From the NCBI RefSeq assembly GCF_037203765.1, contig NZ_JBBCAS010000007.1:62001-126000 (forward strand): DNA of 64,000 nt. The letters are read 5' to 3'. The first letter of the stretch is position 1; the number at the start of each line of letters is the position of its first letter. Below the pieces are notes generated by a model. It had not been told where the DNA came from, made no database searches, and saw only the letters and a list, made by a program, of their open reading frames with translations. The DNA is from Sediminicola sp037203765. Lineage in GTDB: Bacteria > Bacteroidota > Bacteroidia > Flavobacteriales > Flavobacteriaceae. This document shows positions 24,290 through 33,768 of the stretch, one piece after another. Both the position numbers and the translations under genes were made by a program.

Positions 24290-26491
24290 TCAATTGGCTA
24301 CCTCACTGATAAACTTTAAACGGTACAATCGGAGTTCCTCATCTTCGTAATCCCCATCAAATTCTTTGACAGCTTCTTCGATATTGTCCGTCTCGGCCTC
24401 CAAAAAGTACTCGTGTATTTCTTCCTGCTGGTCGTCATCCAATATTTCATCTACCCAATAGCTCAAATTGAGTTTGGTACCGCTAAATACGATCTGCTCC
24501 ATTTCCTTGATCAACTCGGAAAGCTCCAGGCCTTTTGCGGCGGCAATATCATCGAGTGGCAATTTTTTGTCAATATTCTGTATGATATATAGTTTAAGAC
24601 CAGAATTTGCTCCCGTGCTCTTCACTACAAGATCGTCTGGTCTCAGGATATCGTTTTCCTCCACATAATTGGCGATAAAATTTACAAACGGTTTCCCATA
24701 TTTTTTGGCTTTGCCTTCGCCCACCCCGTGGATATTCACCAATTCCTCTACAGTAATGGGATATTTAAGGGCCATATCCTGTAAGGAGGGATCTTGGAAA
24801 ACAACAAAAGGAGGTACCTCCAATTTTTTGGCTTCCTTTTTTCTGAGGTCCTTCAACAATTGCAACAGATTTTCATCGGCCACGCCTCCGGCTGTCTTGG
24901 CTGCACTTACAATGGCATCATCGGCCTCCTGGCTGTAGACATGATCCATGGTCATCATAAAGGAGGAAGGGTTTTTCAGAAAACCGGCCCCTTTTTCCGT
25001 CACATGGAGAATTCCGTATTGCTCAATTTCCTTTTTCAACAAGCCAGCCACCAACGTCTGTCTTATCAGGGCCATCCAATACCCCTTATCTTTTTCACTT
25101 CCTATACCAAAAAACGGTTTTTCATCCGTTTTATGGGAGGCAATCAAAGCATTGACCTTTCCGGTCAAGGTCTTTACTATTTCTTTGGATTTAAACTTTT
25201 CATTGGTACCCTGTACCACTTTGATAAGTTTCACCACATCATCTTTAGCTTCCTGCTTTTCCTTGGGGTTTCTGGTATTGTCATCCATCTCAGCCCCTTC
25301 CCCTTTCACTTCATCAAATTCTTCCCCAAAATAATGAAGGATGAACTTTCTTCTGGACATGGAAGTCTCGGCATAACCCACGACCTCCTGTAATAGGGCA
25401 TTTCCAATTTCTTGTTCCGCAACGGGTTTCCCTGACATGAACTTCTCCAATTTCTCAATATCCTTATAGGAATAAAAAGCAAGGCAGTGTCCCTCGCCAC
25501 CATCCCTACCAGCGCGACCTGTTTCCTGATAATAGCTTTCGATACTTTTGGGCATGTCATGATGAATGACATACCTCACATCCGGCTTGTCGATCCCCAT
25601 CCCAAAAGCAATGGTCGCTACCACCACATCCACACCTTCCATCAAAAACAGATCTTGGTATTTTGAACGTGTTTTTGCATCAAATCCGGCATGGTAAGGA
25701 ACAGCACTGATACCATTGACCTGTAACACTTGGGCCAATTCTTCCACCTTCTTGCGGCTCAAACAGTAGATGATGCCCGATTTGCCCGAATTTTGTTTTA
25801 CAAAACGGATAATATCCGCATCTACATTTGCTGTTTTTGGCCGTACCTCGTAGAACAGGTTTGGCCTGTTAAAGGATGCCTTAAAGACCTTGGCTTCGGT
25901 TATGCCCAAATTTTTAATGATATCCTCCTGTACCTTTGGTGTAGCCGTAGCTGTTAGGCCAATAATGGGAATATTGTCGCCCAATCTGGCAATAATGGTT
26001 CGTAAATTGCGATATTCCGGCCTAAAATCATGTCCCCATTCAGAGATACAATGCGCTTCATCAACAGCGACGAAAGAAATTTTCACCGACTGTAAGAAAT
26101 CTACGTATTCTTCCTTCGTAAGGGATTCAGGAGCTACATAAAGCAATTTGGTAATCCCATTGGTAATATCATCCTTTACCTGTCTAATTTCGGTTTTCGT
26201 CAAAGAGGAATTCAAGACATGTGCAATACCATTTTCCGAAGAGATCCCGCGAATGGCATCCACCTGGTTCTTCATCAATGCAATCAATGGAGACACCACA
26301 ATGGCGGTCCCTTCCTGCATTAGGGCAGGCAACTGATAGCATAGGGATTTACCCCCACCTGTTGGCATGATCACAAAGGTATTGTTGCCTTGTACTATAT
26401 TATTTATGACTTGTTCTTGAAGACCTTTGAACTTAGAAAATCCAAAGTATTTTTTTAATGAGGCATGTATATCCATTTCATTCAAACCCAT
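24290..26491 (-). CDS. recQ: ATP-dependent DNA helicase RecQ
   Basis: About 733 residues from the chosen ATG (MGLNEMDIH). Walker A TGGGKS, DEAH box DEAHCISEWGHDFR, SATATP-type motif LTATATP and the QETGRAGRDG motif identify a RecQ 3'-5' helicase for recombination repair. RQC, HRDC (IHGVGEGKAKKYG) and a C-terminal extension follow. The four-cysteine zinc site expected after the helicase core is missing: the region reads TSMSRRKF and GEGAEMDDN where cysteines normally occur. An in-frame ATG at 26548 would add 19 residues that look unlike RecQ; a GAAAGG precedes the chosen ATG. Confidence 0.95.
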   Translation of the reverse strand: MGLNEMDIHASLKKYFGFSKFKGLQEQVINNIVQGNNTFVIMPTGGGKSLCYQLPALMQEGTAIVVSPLIALMKNQVDAIRGISSENGIAHVLNSSLTKTEIRQVKDDITNGITKLLYVAPESLTKEEYVDFLQSVKISFVAVDEAHCISEWGHDFRPEYRNLRTIIARLGDNIPIIGLTATATPKVQEDIIKNLGITEAKVFKASFNRPNLFYEVRPKTANVDADIIRFVKQNSGKSGIIYCLSRKKVEELAQVLQVNGISAVPYHAGFDAKTRSKYQDLFLMEGVDVVVATIAFGMGIDKPDVRYVIHHDMPKSIESYYQETGRAGRDGGEGHCLAFYSYKDIEKLEKFMSGKPVAEQEIGNALLQEVVGYAETSMSRRKFILHYFGEEFDEVKGEGAEMDDNTRNPKEKQEAKDDVVKLIKVVQGTNEKFKSKEIVKTLTGKVNALIASHKTDEKPFFGIGSEKDKGYWMALIRQTLVAGLLKKEIEQYGILHVTEKGAGFLKNPSSFMMTMDHVYSQEADDAIVSAAKTAGGVADENLLQLLKDLRKKEAKKLEVPPFVVFQDPSLQDMALKYPITVEELVNIHGVGEGKAKKYGKPFVNFIANYVEENDILRPDDLVVKSTGANSGLKLYIIQNIDKKLPLDDIAAAKGLELSELIKEMEQIVFSGTKLNLSYWVDEILDDDQQEEIHEYFLEAETDNIEEAVKEFDGDYEDEELRLYRLKFISEVAN

Positions 26492-26590
26492 ACCATTCCT
26501 TTCAATTTTATTATCATCACCCTTTGATTTCAAGGAGCAAAACTTCATCTCTTAATATACGGCTTTTTACCTTTGGCAAAACGCCTCCCA

Positions 26591-26598
26591 CAAATTTA
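26591..26598 (-). promoter_or_regulatory. -7 element of recQ
   Basis: Minus-strand TAAATTTG, exact consensus, in the 212-base divergent gap between recQ and the KdsD-like gene. Confidence 0.5.
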
Positions 26599-26638
26599 AT
26601 TATTGAAATTTTAAATATACTATAAAATATAGTTTATG

Positions 26639-26646
26639 TAATTTTG
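26639..26646 (+). promoter_or_regulatory. -7 element of the KdsD-like / tatC operon
   Basis: TAATTTTG, exact consensus, 57 bases before the TTG start of the isomerase gene, in an AT-rich leader. Confidence 0.5.
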
Positions 26647-26703
26647 CAATATTAAATATAATACATTCTTTTAGTAATTCAATCACATAATTCTATTATT
26701 ACA

Positions 26704-27669
26704 TTGAGCGACACCACAGCTATACTCAACATAGCAAAAAAAACCATTGCCACGGAAGCGGAAGCAATTCAAAATTTGGGTTCCCTTGTAACGGAGGAGT
26801 TTGCCCAGACCGTTGAACTTATCTACCGATCGAAAGGCAGGGTAGTTATTTCAGGAATTGGAAAGAGCGCCCTTATTGCCTCCAAAATTGTGGCCACGCT
26901 AAATTCCACTGGAACGCCTTCCATTTTCATGCATGCCGCGGACGCCATCCACGGTGATCTTGGTACCATACAGGACGATGATGTCGTGATCTGTATTTCC
27001 AAAAGTGGCAACACGCCTGAGATAAAAATGTTGGTCCCTTTGATAAAAAGCGGCAATAACAAATTGATAGGGATGACCGGTAATATGGATTCATTTTTGG
27101 CTACCCATGCCGATTTTAAATTGAATACATTCGTGGAAAAAGAGGCCTGCCCAAACAATTTGGCTCCTACCACGAGCACCACCGCGCAATTGGTGATGGG
27201 GGATGCATTGGCCATTTGCCTATTGGAATTAAGAGGTTTCAGCAGTAAGGATTTTGCCAAATACCACCCGGGGGGTGCCTTGGGCAAAAGATTGTACCTA
27301 AGGGTCTCGGACATAGCAACCAACAATATGAGGCCAGAAGTCGATTTGGATTCTGATGTAAGAAAGGTCATCGTGGAGATTTCTGAGAAAATGTTGGGTG
27401 TAACCGCTGTCCTGGAAAATGGGAAGGTCGTAGGAATCGTCACTGACGGGGATATACGAAGAATGCTCAATAAATTCGACAATATTTCGGGGCTTACGGC
27501 CAAGGATATCATGACAGCCACCCCAAAAACAATCCAAGCCGATGTCTTGGCTATAAATGCCCTTGAACTGATGCAAGAAAAAGGGATTTCACAATTACTC
27601 GCTATGGACGGTGAAAATTACATGGGAGTAGTACATTTGCACAACTTAATCAACGAAGGTATATTGTAA
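26704..27669 (+). CDS. KpsF/GutQ-family sugar-phosphate isomerase (KdsD-like)
   Basis: A 321-residue enzyme with an N-terminal SIS domain (GIGKSALIASKIVATLNSTG, HGDLG, SKSGNTPEI) and a C-terminal CBS pair from about residue 205. Family members convert ribulose 5-phosphate to arabinose 5-phosphate, the first step to Kdo of LPS. The start is TTG; no in-frame ATG occurs before the SIS domain. TatC begins in the last base of the stop codon. Having lptB two genes downstream recalls the E. coli kdsD-lptB locus. Confidence 0.93.
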   Translation: MSDTTAILNIAKKTIATEAEAIQNLGSLVTEEFAQTVELIYRSKGRVVISGIGKSALIASKIVATLNSTGTPSIFMHAADAIHGDLGTIQDDDVVICISKSGNTPEIKMLVPLIKSGNNKLIGMTGNMDSFLATHADFKLNTFVEKEACPNNLAPTTSTTAQLVMGDALAICLLELRGFSSKDFAKYHPGGALGKRLYLRVSDIATNNMRPEVDLDSDVRKVIVEISEKMLGVTAVLENGKVVGIVTDGDIRRMLNKFDNISGLTAKDIMTATPKTIQADVLAINALELMQEKGISQLLAMDGENYMGVVHLHNLINEGIL

Positions 27670-28496
27670 TGGCTAAAAGCAAAAATCACAATGAGATGTC
27701 TTTTCTTGACCATCTCGAGGAATTGCGCTGGCATTTAATCCGATCGACCATAGCGGTATTGATCATAGGATTAGTTGCCTTTATCATGAAGGATTTCATT
27801 TTTGACACCGTCATCTTCGGGCCAAAAAAACCAGATTTCCCAACCTATAAACTCTTTTGTCACCTTTCCAAGGCGCTAGGCTTTAGCGAGGCCTTTTGCG
27901 GAACGGAACCTTTGTTCAGAATACAGAGCCGGGAAATGGCAGGTCAATTTTCAGCACATATATGGACCTCCATTTGGGCTGGTTTTATTTTGGGATTCCC
28001 TTATATCCTTTATGAAATGTGGAAGTTTATCTCCCCTGGACTGTATACCAAAGAAAAAAATAATGCCAGAGGTTTCATTTTTATCGCCTCCACCCTTTTC
28101 TTTACGGGCGTATTGTTCGGTTACTATGTAGTAGCCCCGCTTTCCATCAACTTTTTAGGTGGGTACCAGGTAAGTAAAGAAGTTTTTAACGACATAGATT
28201 TGGGATCTTATATTTCTACGGTACGTGCCGCCGTTATTGCGTGCGGACTCGTATTTGAACTTCCGATCATCATCTTCTTTTTGACCAAAATAGGACTGGT
28301 GACCCCGGAAATTCTAAAAAAATATAGAAAAATCTCACTAGTTGTGGTTTTGATCGTATCCGCGGTAATTACCCCTCCGGATGTGGCCAGCCAGATCATT
28401 GTTGCCATCCCCATTTTAATATTATATCAAGTAAGTATTTATATATCCGCTTACGTTGTAAGACAAGAAGCTAAAAAACTAAGAAAGAATGCCTAA
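27669..28496 (+). CDS. tatC: Sec-independent protein translocase TatC
   Basis: A 275-residue polytopic membrane protein with the TatC hallmarks: SFLDHLEELRWHLIRS at the N-terminus and FILGFPYILYEMWKFISPGLY before helix 3, with six predicted helices. It binds twin-arginine signals and, with TatA, moves folded proteins across the inner membrane. A loop of about 45 residues between helix 1 and helix 2 contains two cysteines. No tatA is in the window. It overlaps both neighbours (1 and 8 bases). Confidence 0.97.
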   Translation: MAKSKNHNEMSFLDHLEELRWHLIRSTIAVLIIGLVAFIMKDFIFDTVIFGPKKPDFPTYKLFCHLSKALGFSEAFCGTEPLFRIQSREMAGQFSAHIWTSIWAGFILGFPYILYEMWKFISPGLYTKEKNNARGFIFIASTLFFTGVLFGYYVVAPLSINFLGGYQVSKEVFNDIDLGSYISTVRAAVIACGLVFELPIIIFFLTKIGLVTPEILKKYRKISLVVVLIVSAVITPPDVASQIIVAIPILILYQVSIYISAYVVRQEAKKLRKNA

Positions 28497-28839
28497 TCAA
28501 GTTGAAGAATTTAATGCTTACCGTTCCAAGATGAACGAAAAGCTGATGGCCGATAACAATAAGATCATCAAAAGGATTTTTAACCTGGATACCAATGCCT
28601 ACGCTCCGGGTGCGTTGGATGTCAAGACCAAGGAACTACTCGGACTGGTTGCCTCCGCGGTCCTTAGGTGCGACGATTGCGTAAAATACCATCTGGAAAG
28701 CTCCTATAAGGAAGGCGCAACAAAAGCAGAAGTAATGGAGACTTTGGGAATAGCCACTTTGGTTGGTGGTACCATAGTTGTCCCCCATTTGAGAAGGGCC
28801 TACGAATATTGGGAGGCACTGGAAACACAAGAAGGTTAA
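28489..28839 (+). CDS. Carboxymuconolactone decarboxylase family protein (AhpD-like)
   Basis: A 116-residue all-helical protein with the redox motif CDDCVKYH (C61, C64). This is the pattern of AhpD-type alkylhydroperoxidases rather than true decarboxylases. It starts within the last 8 bases of tatC, so it is in the same operon. Its substrate is unknown. Confidence 0.88.
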   Translation: MPNQVEEFNAYRSKMNEKLMADNNKIIKRIFNLDTNAYAPGALDVKTKELLGLVASAVLRCDDCVKYHLESSYKEGATKAEVMETLGIATLVGGTIVVPHLRRAYEYWEALETQEG

Positions 28840-28877
28840 AATAATGACAAATCTGCCCCCTTAAAAATATAATGGGT

Positions 28878-28885
28878 TAGATTTG
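28878..28885 (+). promoter_or_regulatory. -7 element upstream of lptB
   Basis: TAGATTTG, exact consensus, 17 bases before the lptB start. It suggests lptB can be transcribed apart from the tatC operon. Confidence 0.5.
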
Positions 28886-28902
28886 GAAAATAATAAGGAT
28901 AG

Positions 28903-29643
28903 ATGAAGTTAAGGGCAGAAAATATCATGAAGTCCTACAGAGGACGACAAGTTGTAAAAGGAATTTCCCTGGAAGTAAACCAAGGTGAAATAGTTGGCCT
29001 TTTGGGTCCAAACGGAGCAGGTAAAACCACTTCCTTTTATATGATCGTAGGCCTTATCAAACCCAATAGCGGGAATATCTATCTGGACAATATGGAAATC
29101 ACCAAATTTCCAATGTACAAAAGGGCCCAGAACGGAATAGGCTATCTAGCACAGGAAGCATCGGTATTTAGAAAGCTGAGCATTGAAAAGAATATCCTAA
29201 GCGTACTGCAACTTACCAAATTGAGCAAAAAAGAACAGCTCATGAAAATGGAATCCCTCATAGAGGAATTCAGTTTGGGACATATCCGCAAAAACCGTGG
29301 CGACCTTTTATCCGGAGGAGAACGAAGGCGGACCGAGATTGCGAGGGCCTTGGCGACCGACCCTAAATTCATCCTATTGGACGAACCCTTTGCCGGGGTG
29401 GATCCCGTGGCAGTAGAGGACATCCAACGTATTGTAGCACAACTGAAAAACAAGAATATCGGCATCCTGATCACGGACCACAACGTTCAGGAGACGTTGG
29501 CCATTACAGAAAGGTCGTACTTGATGTTCGAGGGAGGGATCTTAAAGTCAGGGATTCCAGAGGATTTGGCTGCAGATGAAATGGTGCGCAAGGTTTATCT
29601 GGGACAGAATTTTGAGCTCCGTAAGAAAAAGCTCGATTTCTAG
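28903..29643 (+). CDS. lptB: LPS export ABC transporter ATPase LptB
   Basis: A 246-residue ATPase with Walker A GPNGAGKTTSFYMIVG, the LptB-specific Q-loop area GYLAQEASVFRKL, signature LLSGGERRR and Walker B FILLDEPFAGVDP. It powers extraction of LPS from the inner membrane through LptFG to the LptC-LptA bridge. The C-terminus ends VYLGQNFEL as usual in LptB. An LptA-like protein is encoded near the left end of the window, not beside it. Confidence 0.96.
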   Translation: MKLRAENIMKSYRGRQVVKGISLEVNQGEIVGLLGPNGAGKTTSFYMIVGLIKPNSGNIYLDNMEITKFPMYKRAQNGIGYLAQEASVFRKLSIEKNILSVLQLTKLSKKEQLMKMESLIEEFSLGHIRKNRGDLLSGGERRRTEIARALATDPKFILLDEPFAGVDPVAVEDIQRIVAQLKNKNIGILITDHNVQETLAITERSYLMFEGGILKSGIPEDLAADEMVRKVYLGQNFELRKKKLDF

Positions 29644-29726
29644 AGATCCAAGAGGAGCATCTCAAAACTTGGTGGCACACTTCCCGTATGGTAGTAATTT
29701 GAGAACTCTTAAATAACCGTCCAAGA

Positions 29727-30488
29727 TTATTTCTTTGTCCTCAATCCATTGACCAGGGAACTGGCCACATAAAAGACAATAATAAATGGGATCGCCAAAA
29801 ACTTCATGGTTCCTATGGATACCAAACATACGCCGATAAACACATAGCGTATGGCATTATCCCTGAAGCTCCAATTTTTGAATTTCAAGGCGAAGAGCTC
29901 TATTTTAGAATTCAATAAATAAGCACTCAGCAAAGTCATTGGGATCAAAAACCACTGGTTCAAGATGATACCGTTCAAAAAATCGTTGTTATGGTACAAG
30001 AGAATCAAAGGCAATGAAAATATCAACAAGGCATTGGCAGGCGTTGGAAGCCCCACAAAAGAAGACACCTGATTCTCATCGATATTGAATTTTGCCAACC
30101 TGTAAGCCGAGGCCAAGGTTATCAGAAAACCAAAGAATGGCAAAACGGAAAGATCTGAGGTAGCATGTGACAGCGTGCTTGCCGAACCGGTACCCAATTC
30201 CAGATTCCAACCTCCCGCCGAGGACATCTTCAACAATTGAAACATGACTATCCCAGGGACCACACCACTGGTAATCATATCCGCCAAGGAATCCAGCTGA
30301 AGACCAAGCTCACTCTGTACCTTGAGCACCCGAGCCGCCAGACCATCAAAAAAATCAAAAAATATTCCTGCAAACACAAATAATGCCGCCAACTCCAGAT
30401 CGTTCCTAACCGCAAAAACAATGGCAATACAGCCACATAAAACATTCAATAAAGTTATGATATTTGGAATTTGTCTTTTCATGGTCAC
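29727..30488 (-). CDS. pssA: CDP-diacylglycerol-serine O-phosphatidyltransferase
   Basis: A 253-residue polytopic membrane enzyme. The CDP-alcohol phosphotransferase signature DG-x2-AR-x8-G-x3-D-x3-D is present as DGLAARVLKVQSELGLQLD plus SLAD. It makes phosphatidylserine, the precursor of phosphatidylethanolamine. NIITLLNVLCGCIAIVFA at the N-terminus is typical of PssA. An alternative ATG lies two codons downstream. It is divergent from the Lnb gene. Confidence 0.9.
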   Translation of the reverse strand: MTMKRQIPNIITLLNVLCGCIAIVFAVRNDLELAALFVFAGIFFDFFDGLAARVLKVQSELGLQLDSLADMITSGVVPGIVMFQLLKMSSAGGWNLELGTGSASTLSHATSDLSVLPFFGFLITLASAYRLAKFNIDENQVSSFVGLPTPANALLIFSLPLILLYHNNDFLNGIILNQWFLIPMTLLSAYLLNSKIELFALKFKNWSFRDNAIRYVFIGVCLVSIGTMKFLAIPFIIVFYVASSLVNGLRTKK

Positions 30489-30676
30489 GGGTTTGAAAGT
30501 GATGGTTGACTCCTTTAGAAATGAACCACAGGGTAAAATTAGCTTTTAATTAAAAGATCCGTTAAATATAGTTTGCCTTTTTTTTACAATCTACAAAAAT
30601 GCATATGTGTAATCCCTTTATTTATTCGATATTTGTCGGCAATTAGAATAATTTGTACCCTTCAACCGTTTTTGGA

Positions 30677-31858
30677 ATGCAATTGAAATTACGTTTTTTA
30701 TTGGTCCTCCTGGGTTTTTCCCTGATGGCCAATTCCCAAGAAGTGGAGCTTTCTCCCAAAGCCCAAATAAGTATCATTACCTGCGGACCAGGCCAAGAAT
30801 TATATAGCACTTTTGGCCATAGTGCTTTCCGCTTACAAGATCCCGTATTGGGCATTGACGTAGTGTACAACTACGGTACATTTAATTTCAACACACCCAA
30901 TTTCTATATGAAATTCGCCCAGGGAAAACTATTGTACTCCTTGAGCAGGCAGAAATTTGAAGATTTTCTATGGACCTACGAGATGGAAAACCGCTGGGTA
31001 CAGGAACAGCTGCTGAACCTTGACCCTACAGAAACCAAGGCACTTTTTGAATTTCTGGAAAACAACTATAAACCTGAAAACAGAGATTACAAGTACGATT
31101 TCTTTTACGACAATTGCTCCTCCAAGATCAGGGACGTTCTGAATGCCGTTTATGGAGACCGTATTTCCTACTATGACGGCCACCTGATACAGCGCTACAC
31201 GTTTAGGCAACTCATCCACCAAAGTCTAACGACCAATTCATGGTCTGCCTTTGGTATTGATCTGGCACTGGGATCTGTCATTGACAAAAAGGCAAGTCCC
31301 AATGAACATATGTTCCTACCCATTTATGTCATGGATCAAATGGCCAACACGGATTTGAACCAAGAGCCCTTGGTAAAAAGGGAAAGATCCATTATGGAAT
31401 TTGAATCCCTGGACCCGTACACCTACTTTTTACTGACCCCTTTCTTCTGGGTTTTGGCATTATTGGTCCTTGTGGTAGTGATCACCTACATCGATTTTAA
31501 GAACAACAGTCGTAGCAGATGGCTAGATTTTTTCTTATCTTTTAGTACGGGTATCGCAGGACTATTGATCGTCTTCCTTTGGTTTTTTACAGACCATTCG
31601 GCAACAGCCGGTAATTTAAACATCCTTTGGGCCTTTCCATTGAATATTGTTGCCTGCTTTTATTTGGTCAGAACCAAGCCATTGGCACTATGGATGCAGA
31701 AATATTTTGTGCTTATTACCGTATTGCTTTTGCTGACCCCATTGGTGTGGTTGACTGGCATACAGGTATTTTCTCCACTGATTGCCCCAATATTGGCGGC
31801 ACTGGCGGTACGTTACTTCTTTTTGCTGCACTGGTCAAAAAGAAACATTAAGAAATAA
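30677..31858 (+). CDS. DUF4105 protein, Lnb-type lipoprotein N-acyltransferase
   Basis: A 393-residue protein from the chosen ATG. Signal peptide/helix MQLKLRFLLVLLGFSLMANS is followed by a periplasmic DUF4105 domain with FGHSAF (H48) and DNCSSK (C147), a His/Cys pair like NlpC-type thiol enzymes. At least four transmembrane helices follow from about residue 255. DUF4105 is the N-terminal domain of Lnb, known to N-acylate lipoproteins in Bacteroides, which lack Lnt. A TTG 8 codons upstream is less likely because it delays the signal peptide. Followed by the ABC-F gene after 11 bases. Confidence 0.82.
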   Translation: MQLKLRFLLVLLGFSLMANSQEVELSPKAQISIITCGPGQELYSTFGHSAFRLQDPVLGIDVVYNYGTFNFNTPNFYMKFAQGKLLYSLSRQKFEDFLWTYEMENRWVQEQLLNLDPTETKALFEFLENNYKPENRDYKYDFFYDNCSSKIRDVLNAVYGDRISYYDGHLIQRYTFRQLIHQSLTTNSWSAFGIDLALGSVIDKKASPNEHMFLPIYVMDQMANTDLNQEPLVKRERSIMEFESLDPYTYFLLTPFFWVLALLVLVVVITYIDFKNNSRSRWLDFFLSFSTGIAGLLIVFLWFFTDHSATAGNLNILWAFPLNIVACFYLVRTKPLALWMQKYFVLITVLLLLTPLVWLTGIQVFSPLIAPILAALAVRYFFLLHWSKRNIKK

Positions 31859-31869
31859 AAAATAAATTC

Positions 31870-33750
31870 ATGAACCTACTTACTGTAGAAAACATTTCCA
31901 AGTCCTATGGCGAACTTGTCCTATTCAAGGACCTATCTTTTGGCATCAACAAAGACCAGAAGATCGCTTTAATTGCCAAGAACGGTAGCGGAAAGACATC
32001 CATACTAAATATTCTTGCAGGATTGGACACTCCCGATACAGGACAGGTGAATTACAGAAAAGGAATTCGTGTCTCCTATCTTTCCCAAGAGCCCGATTTA
32101 AATCCGGAGCTGACCATTGAAGAAACCATTTTTGCTTCGGACAATGAAATTCTTACCGTTATTGCCCAATACGAAAAAGCCCTGGAAAATCCGGAAGATG
32201 CCGAATTTTACCAAAAGGCATTTGAGGCCATGGAACGTAACAGTGCTTGGGATTTTGAGACCCAATACAAACAAATCCTTTCCAAGCTCAGGTTTGAGGA
32301 CCTTAATCTTAAGGTAGGTGTTCTTTCCGGTGGACAAAAAAAGCGATTGGCCCTGGCCAATGCCCTGATCAACAAACCCGATCTGCTCATACTGGATGAA
32401 CCTACCAACCATTTGGACCTAGAGATGATCGAATGGCTGGAAGCGTATTTCGCCAAGGAAAATATCACCCTGTTCATGGTGACCCACGACCGGTTCTTTT
32501 TGGAGCGTGTCTGTAATGAAATTATTGAATTGGACAATGGACAACTATATTCCTACAAAGGCAACTATTCCTACTATTTGGAGAAAAAGGAAGCCAGACT
32601 GGAGCAGGAGGCCGTGGAACACCACAAATCCAAAATACTGTACAATCAGGAATTGACCTGGATGCGCAGACAACCCAAGGCTAGGACCACCAAATCGAAA
32701 TCGAGAATAGACGATTTCCAAGCCATCAAAGAAAAGGCCAGCCAAAGAAGAAAGGAACACCATGTAGAATTGGAACTTAATATGGAACGTCTTGGCAGCA
32801 AGATCATGGAACTACATAAAATTTCCAAGGCCTATCCTGGAAAACCTATCCTTGACAAATTTGAATACAACTTTCTGAAAGGGGAACGCATTGGTATCAT
32901 TGGAAAAAATGGTACGGGAAAATCTACCTTTCTCAATATATTGACTGGGGAAGACAAGCCCGATAGCGGAAAAGTTGTCGTAGGTGAAACCATTAAATTT
33001 GGTTACTATACCCAAAAGGGAATTGCGATTAAGGAGGGGCAGAAAGTAATTGATGTCATTCGTGAATTTGGAGATTATATCCCCTTAAAAAAAGGACGAC
33101 AGATATCTGCACAACAATTATTGGAACGCTTTCTTTTCGACAGAAAGAAACAATATGATTTCGTGGACAAGTTAAGCGGTGGCGAGAGAAAAAGGTTATA
33201 CCTGTGTACCGTACTGATACAAAATCCCAACTTTTTGATCCTTGATGAACCTACCAATGATCTGGACATTGTAACCTTGAATGTACTGGAGAGTTTTCTT
33301 TTGGATTTTCCCGGCTGTCTGATCGTAGTATCCCACGACCGTTATTTCATGGACAAGATCGTGGACCATCTTTTTGTTTTCAGGGGCAATGCCGAAATTG
33401 AAGATTTCCCCGGCAATTACTCTGATTTCAGAGCCTATGAAGATAGCGCCGTTGCTGATTACAGGGCTGAAAAGGAAAAAAGCACCGAAGCAAAACCCGT
33501 TAAAAACACTTGGAAAAACGAAGGCAAAACGGTCAAGCTTTCCTATAACGACCAAAAGGAGTACAATAATTTAGAAAAGACCATACAACGTCTCGAGGAA
33601 AAGAAAGTAACACTGCAAAATCAATTTGCAGACCCTTCCCTTGAAGGTACGGAAATTGATAAATTATCCTTGGAATTAAAGGAAGTAGAAGAAGAAATAG
33701 AAGCCAAAACAGAACGTTGGTTTGAACTTTCCGCCCTTATGGAAGGATAA
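31870..33750 (+). CDS. ABC-F family ATPase (Uup-like)
   Basis: A 626-residue soluble protein with two ABC domains in tandem: Walker A KNGSGKTS and KNGTGKST, signatures LSGGQKKR and LSGGERKR, and Walker B LLILDEPTNHLD and FLILDEPTNDLD. A charged linker and a C-terminal coiled coil (about residues 555-620) match Uup. ABC-F proteins act on ribosomes (translation factors or drug protection); Uup types also bind branched DNA. There are no membrane domains. Five bacterial ABC-F groups look alike, so the Uup label is inference. Confidence 0.9.
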   Translation: MNLLTVENISKSYGELVLFKDLSFGINKDQKIALIAKNGSGKTSILNILAGLDTPDTGQVNYRKGIRVSYLSQEPDLNPELTIEETIFASDNEILTVIAQYEKALENPEDAEFYQKAFEAMERNSAWDFETQYKQILSKLRFEDLNLKVGVLSGGQKKRLALANALINKPDLLILDEPTNHLDLEMIEWLEAYFAKENITLFMVTHDRFFLERVCNEIIELDNGQLYSYKGNYSYYLEKKEARLEQEAVEHHKSKILYNQELTWMRRQPKARTTKSKSRIDDFQAIKEKASQRRKEHHVELELNMERLGSKIMELHKISKAYPGKPILDKFEYNFLKGERIGIIGKNGTGKSTFLNILTGEDKPDSGKVVVGETIKFGYYTQKGIAIKEGQKVIDVIREFGDYIPLKKGRQISAQQLLERFLFDRKKQYDFVDKLSGGERKRLYLCTVLIQNPNFLILDEPTNDLDIVTLNVLESFLLDFPGCLIVVSHDRYFMDKIVDHLFVFRGNAEIEDFPGNYSDFRAYEDSAVADYRAEKEKSTEAKPVKNTWKNEGKTVKLSYNDQKEYNNLEKTIQRLEEKKVTLQNQFADPSLEGTEIDKLSLELKEVEEEIEAKTERWFELSALMEG

Positions 33751-33768
33751 TCCTCAAAGCCAACGCCC

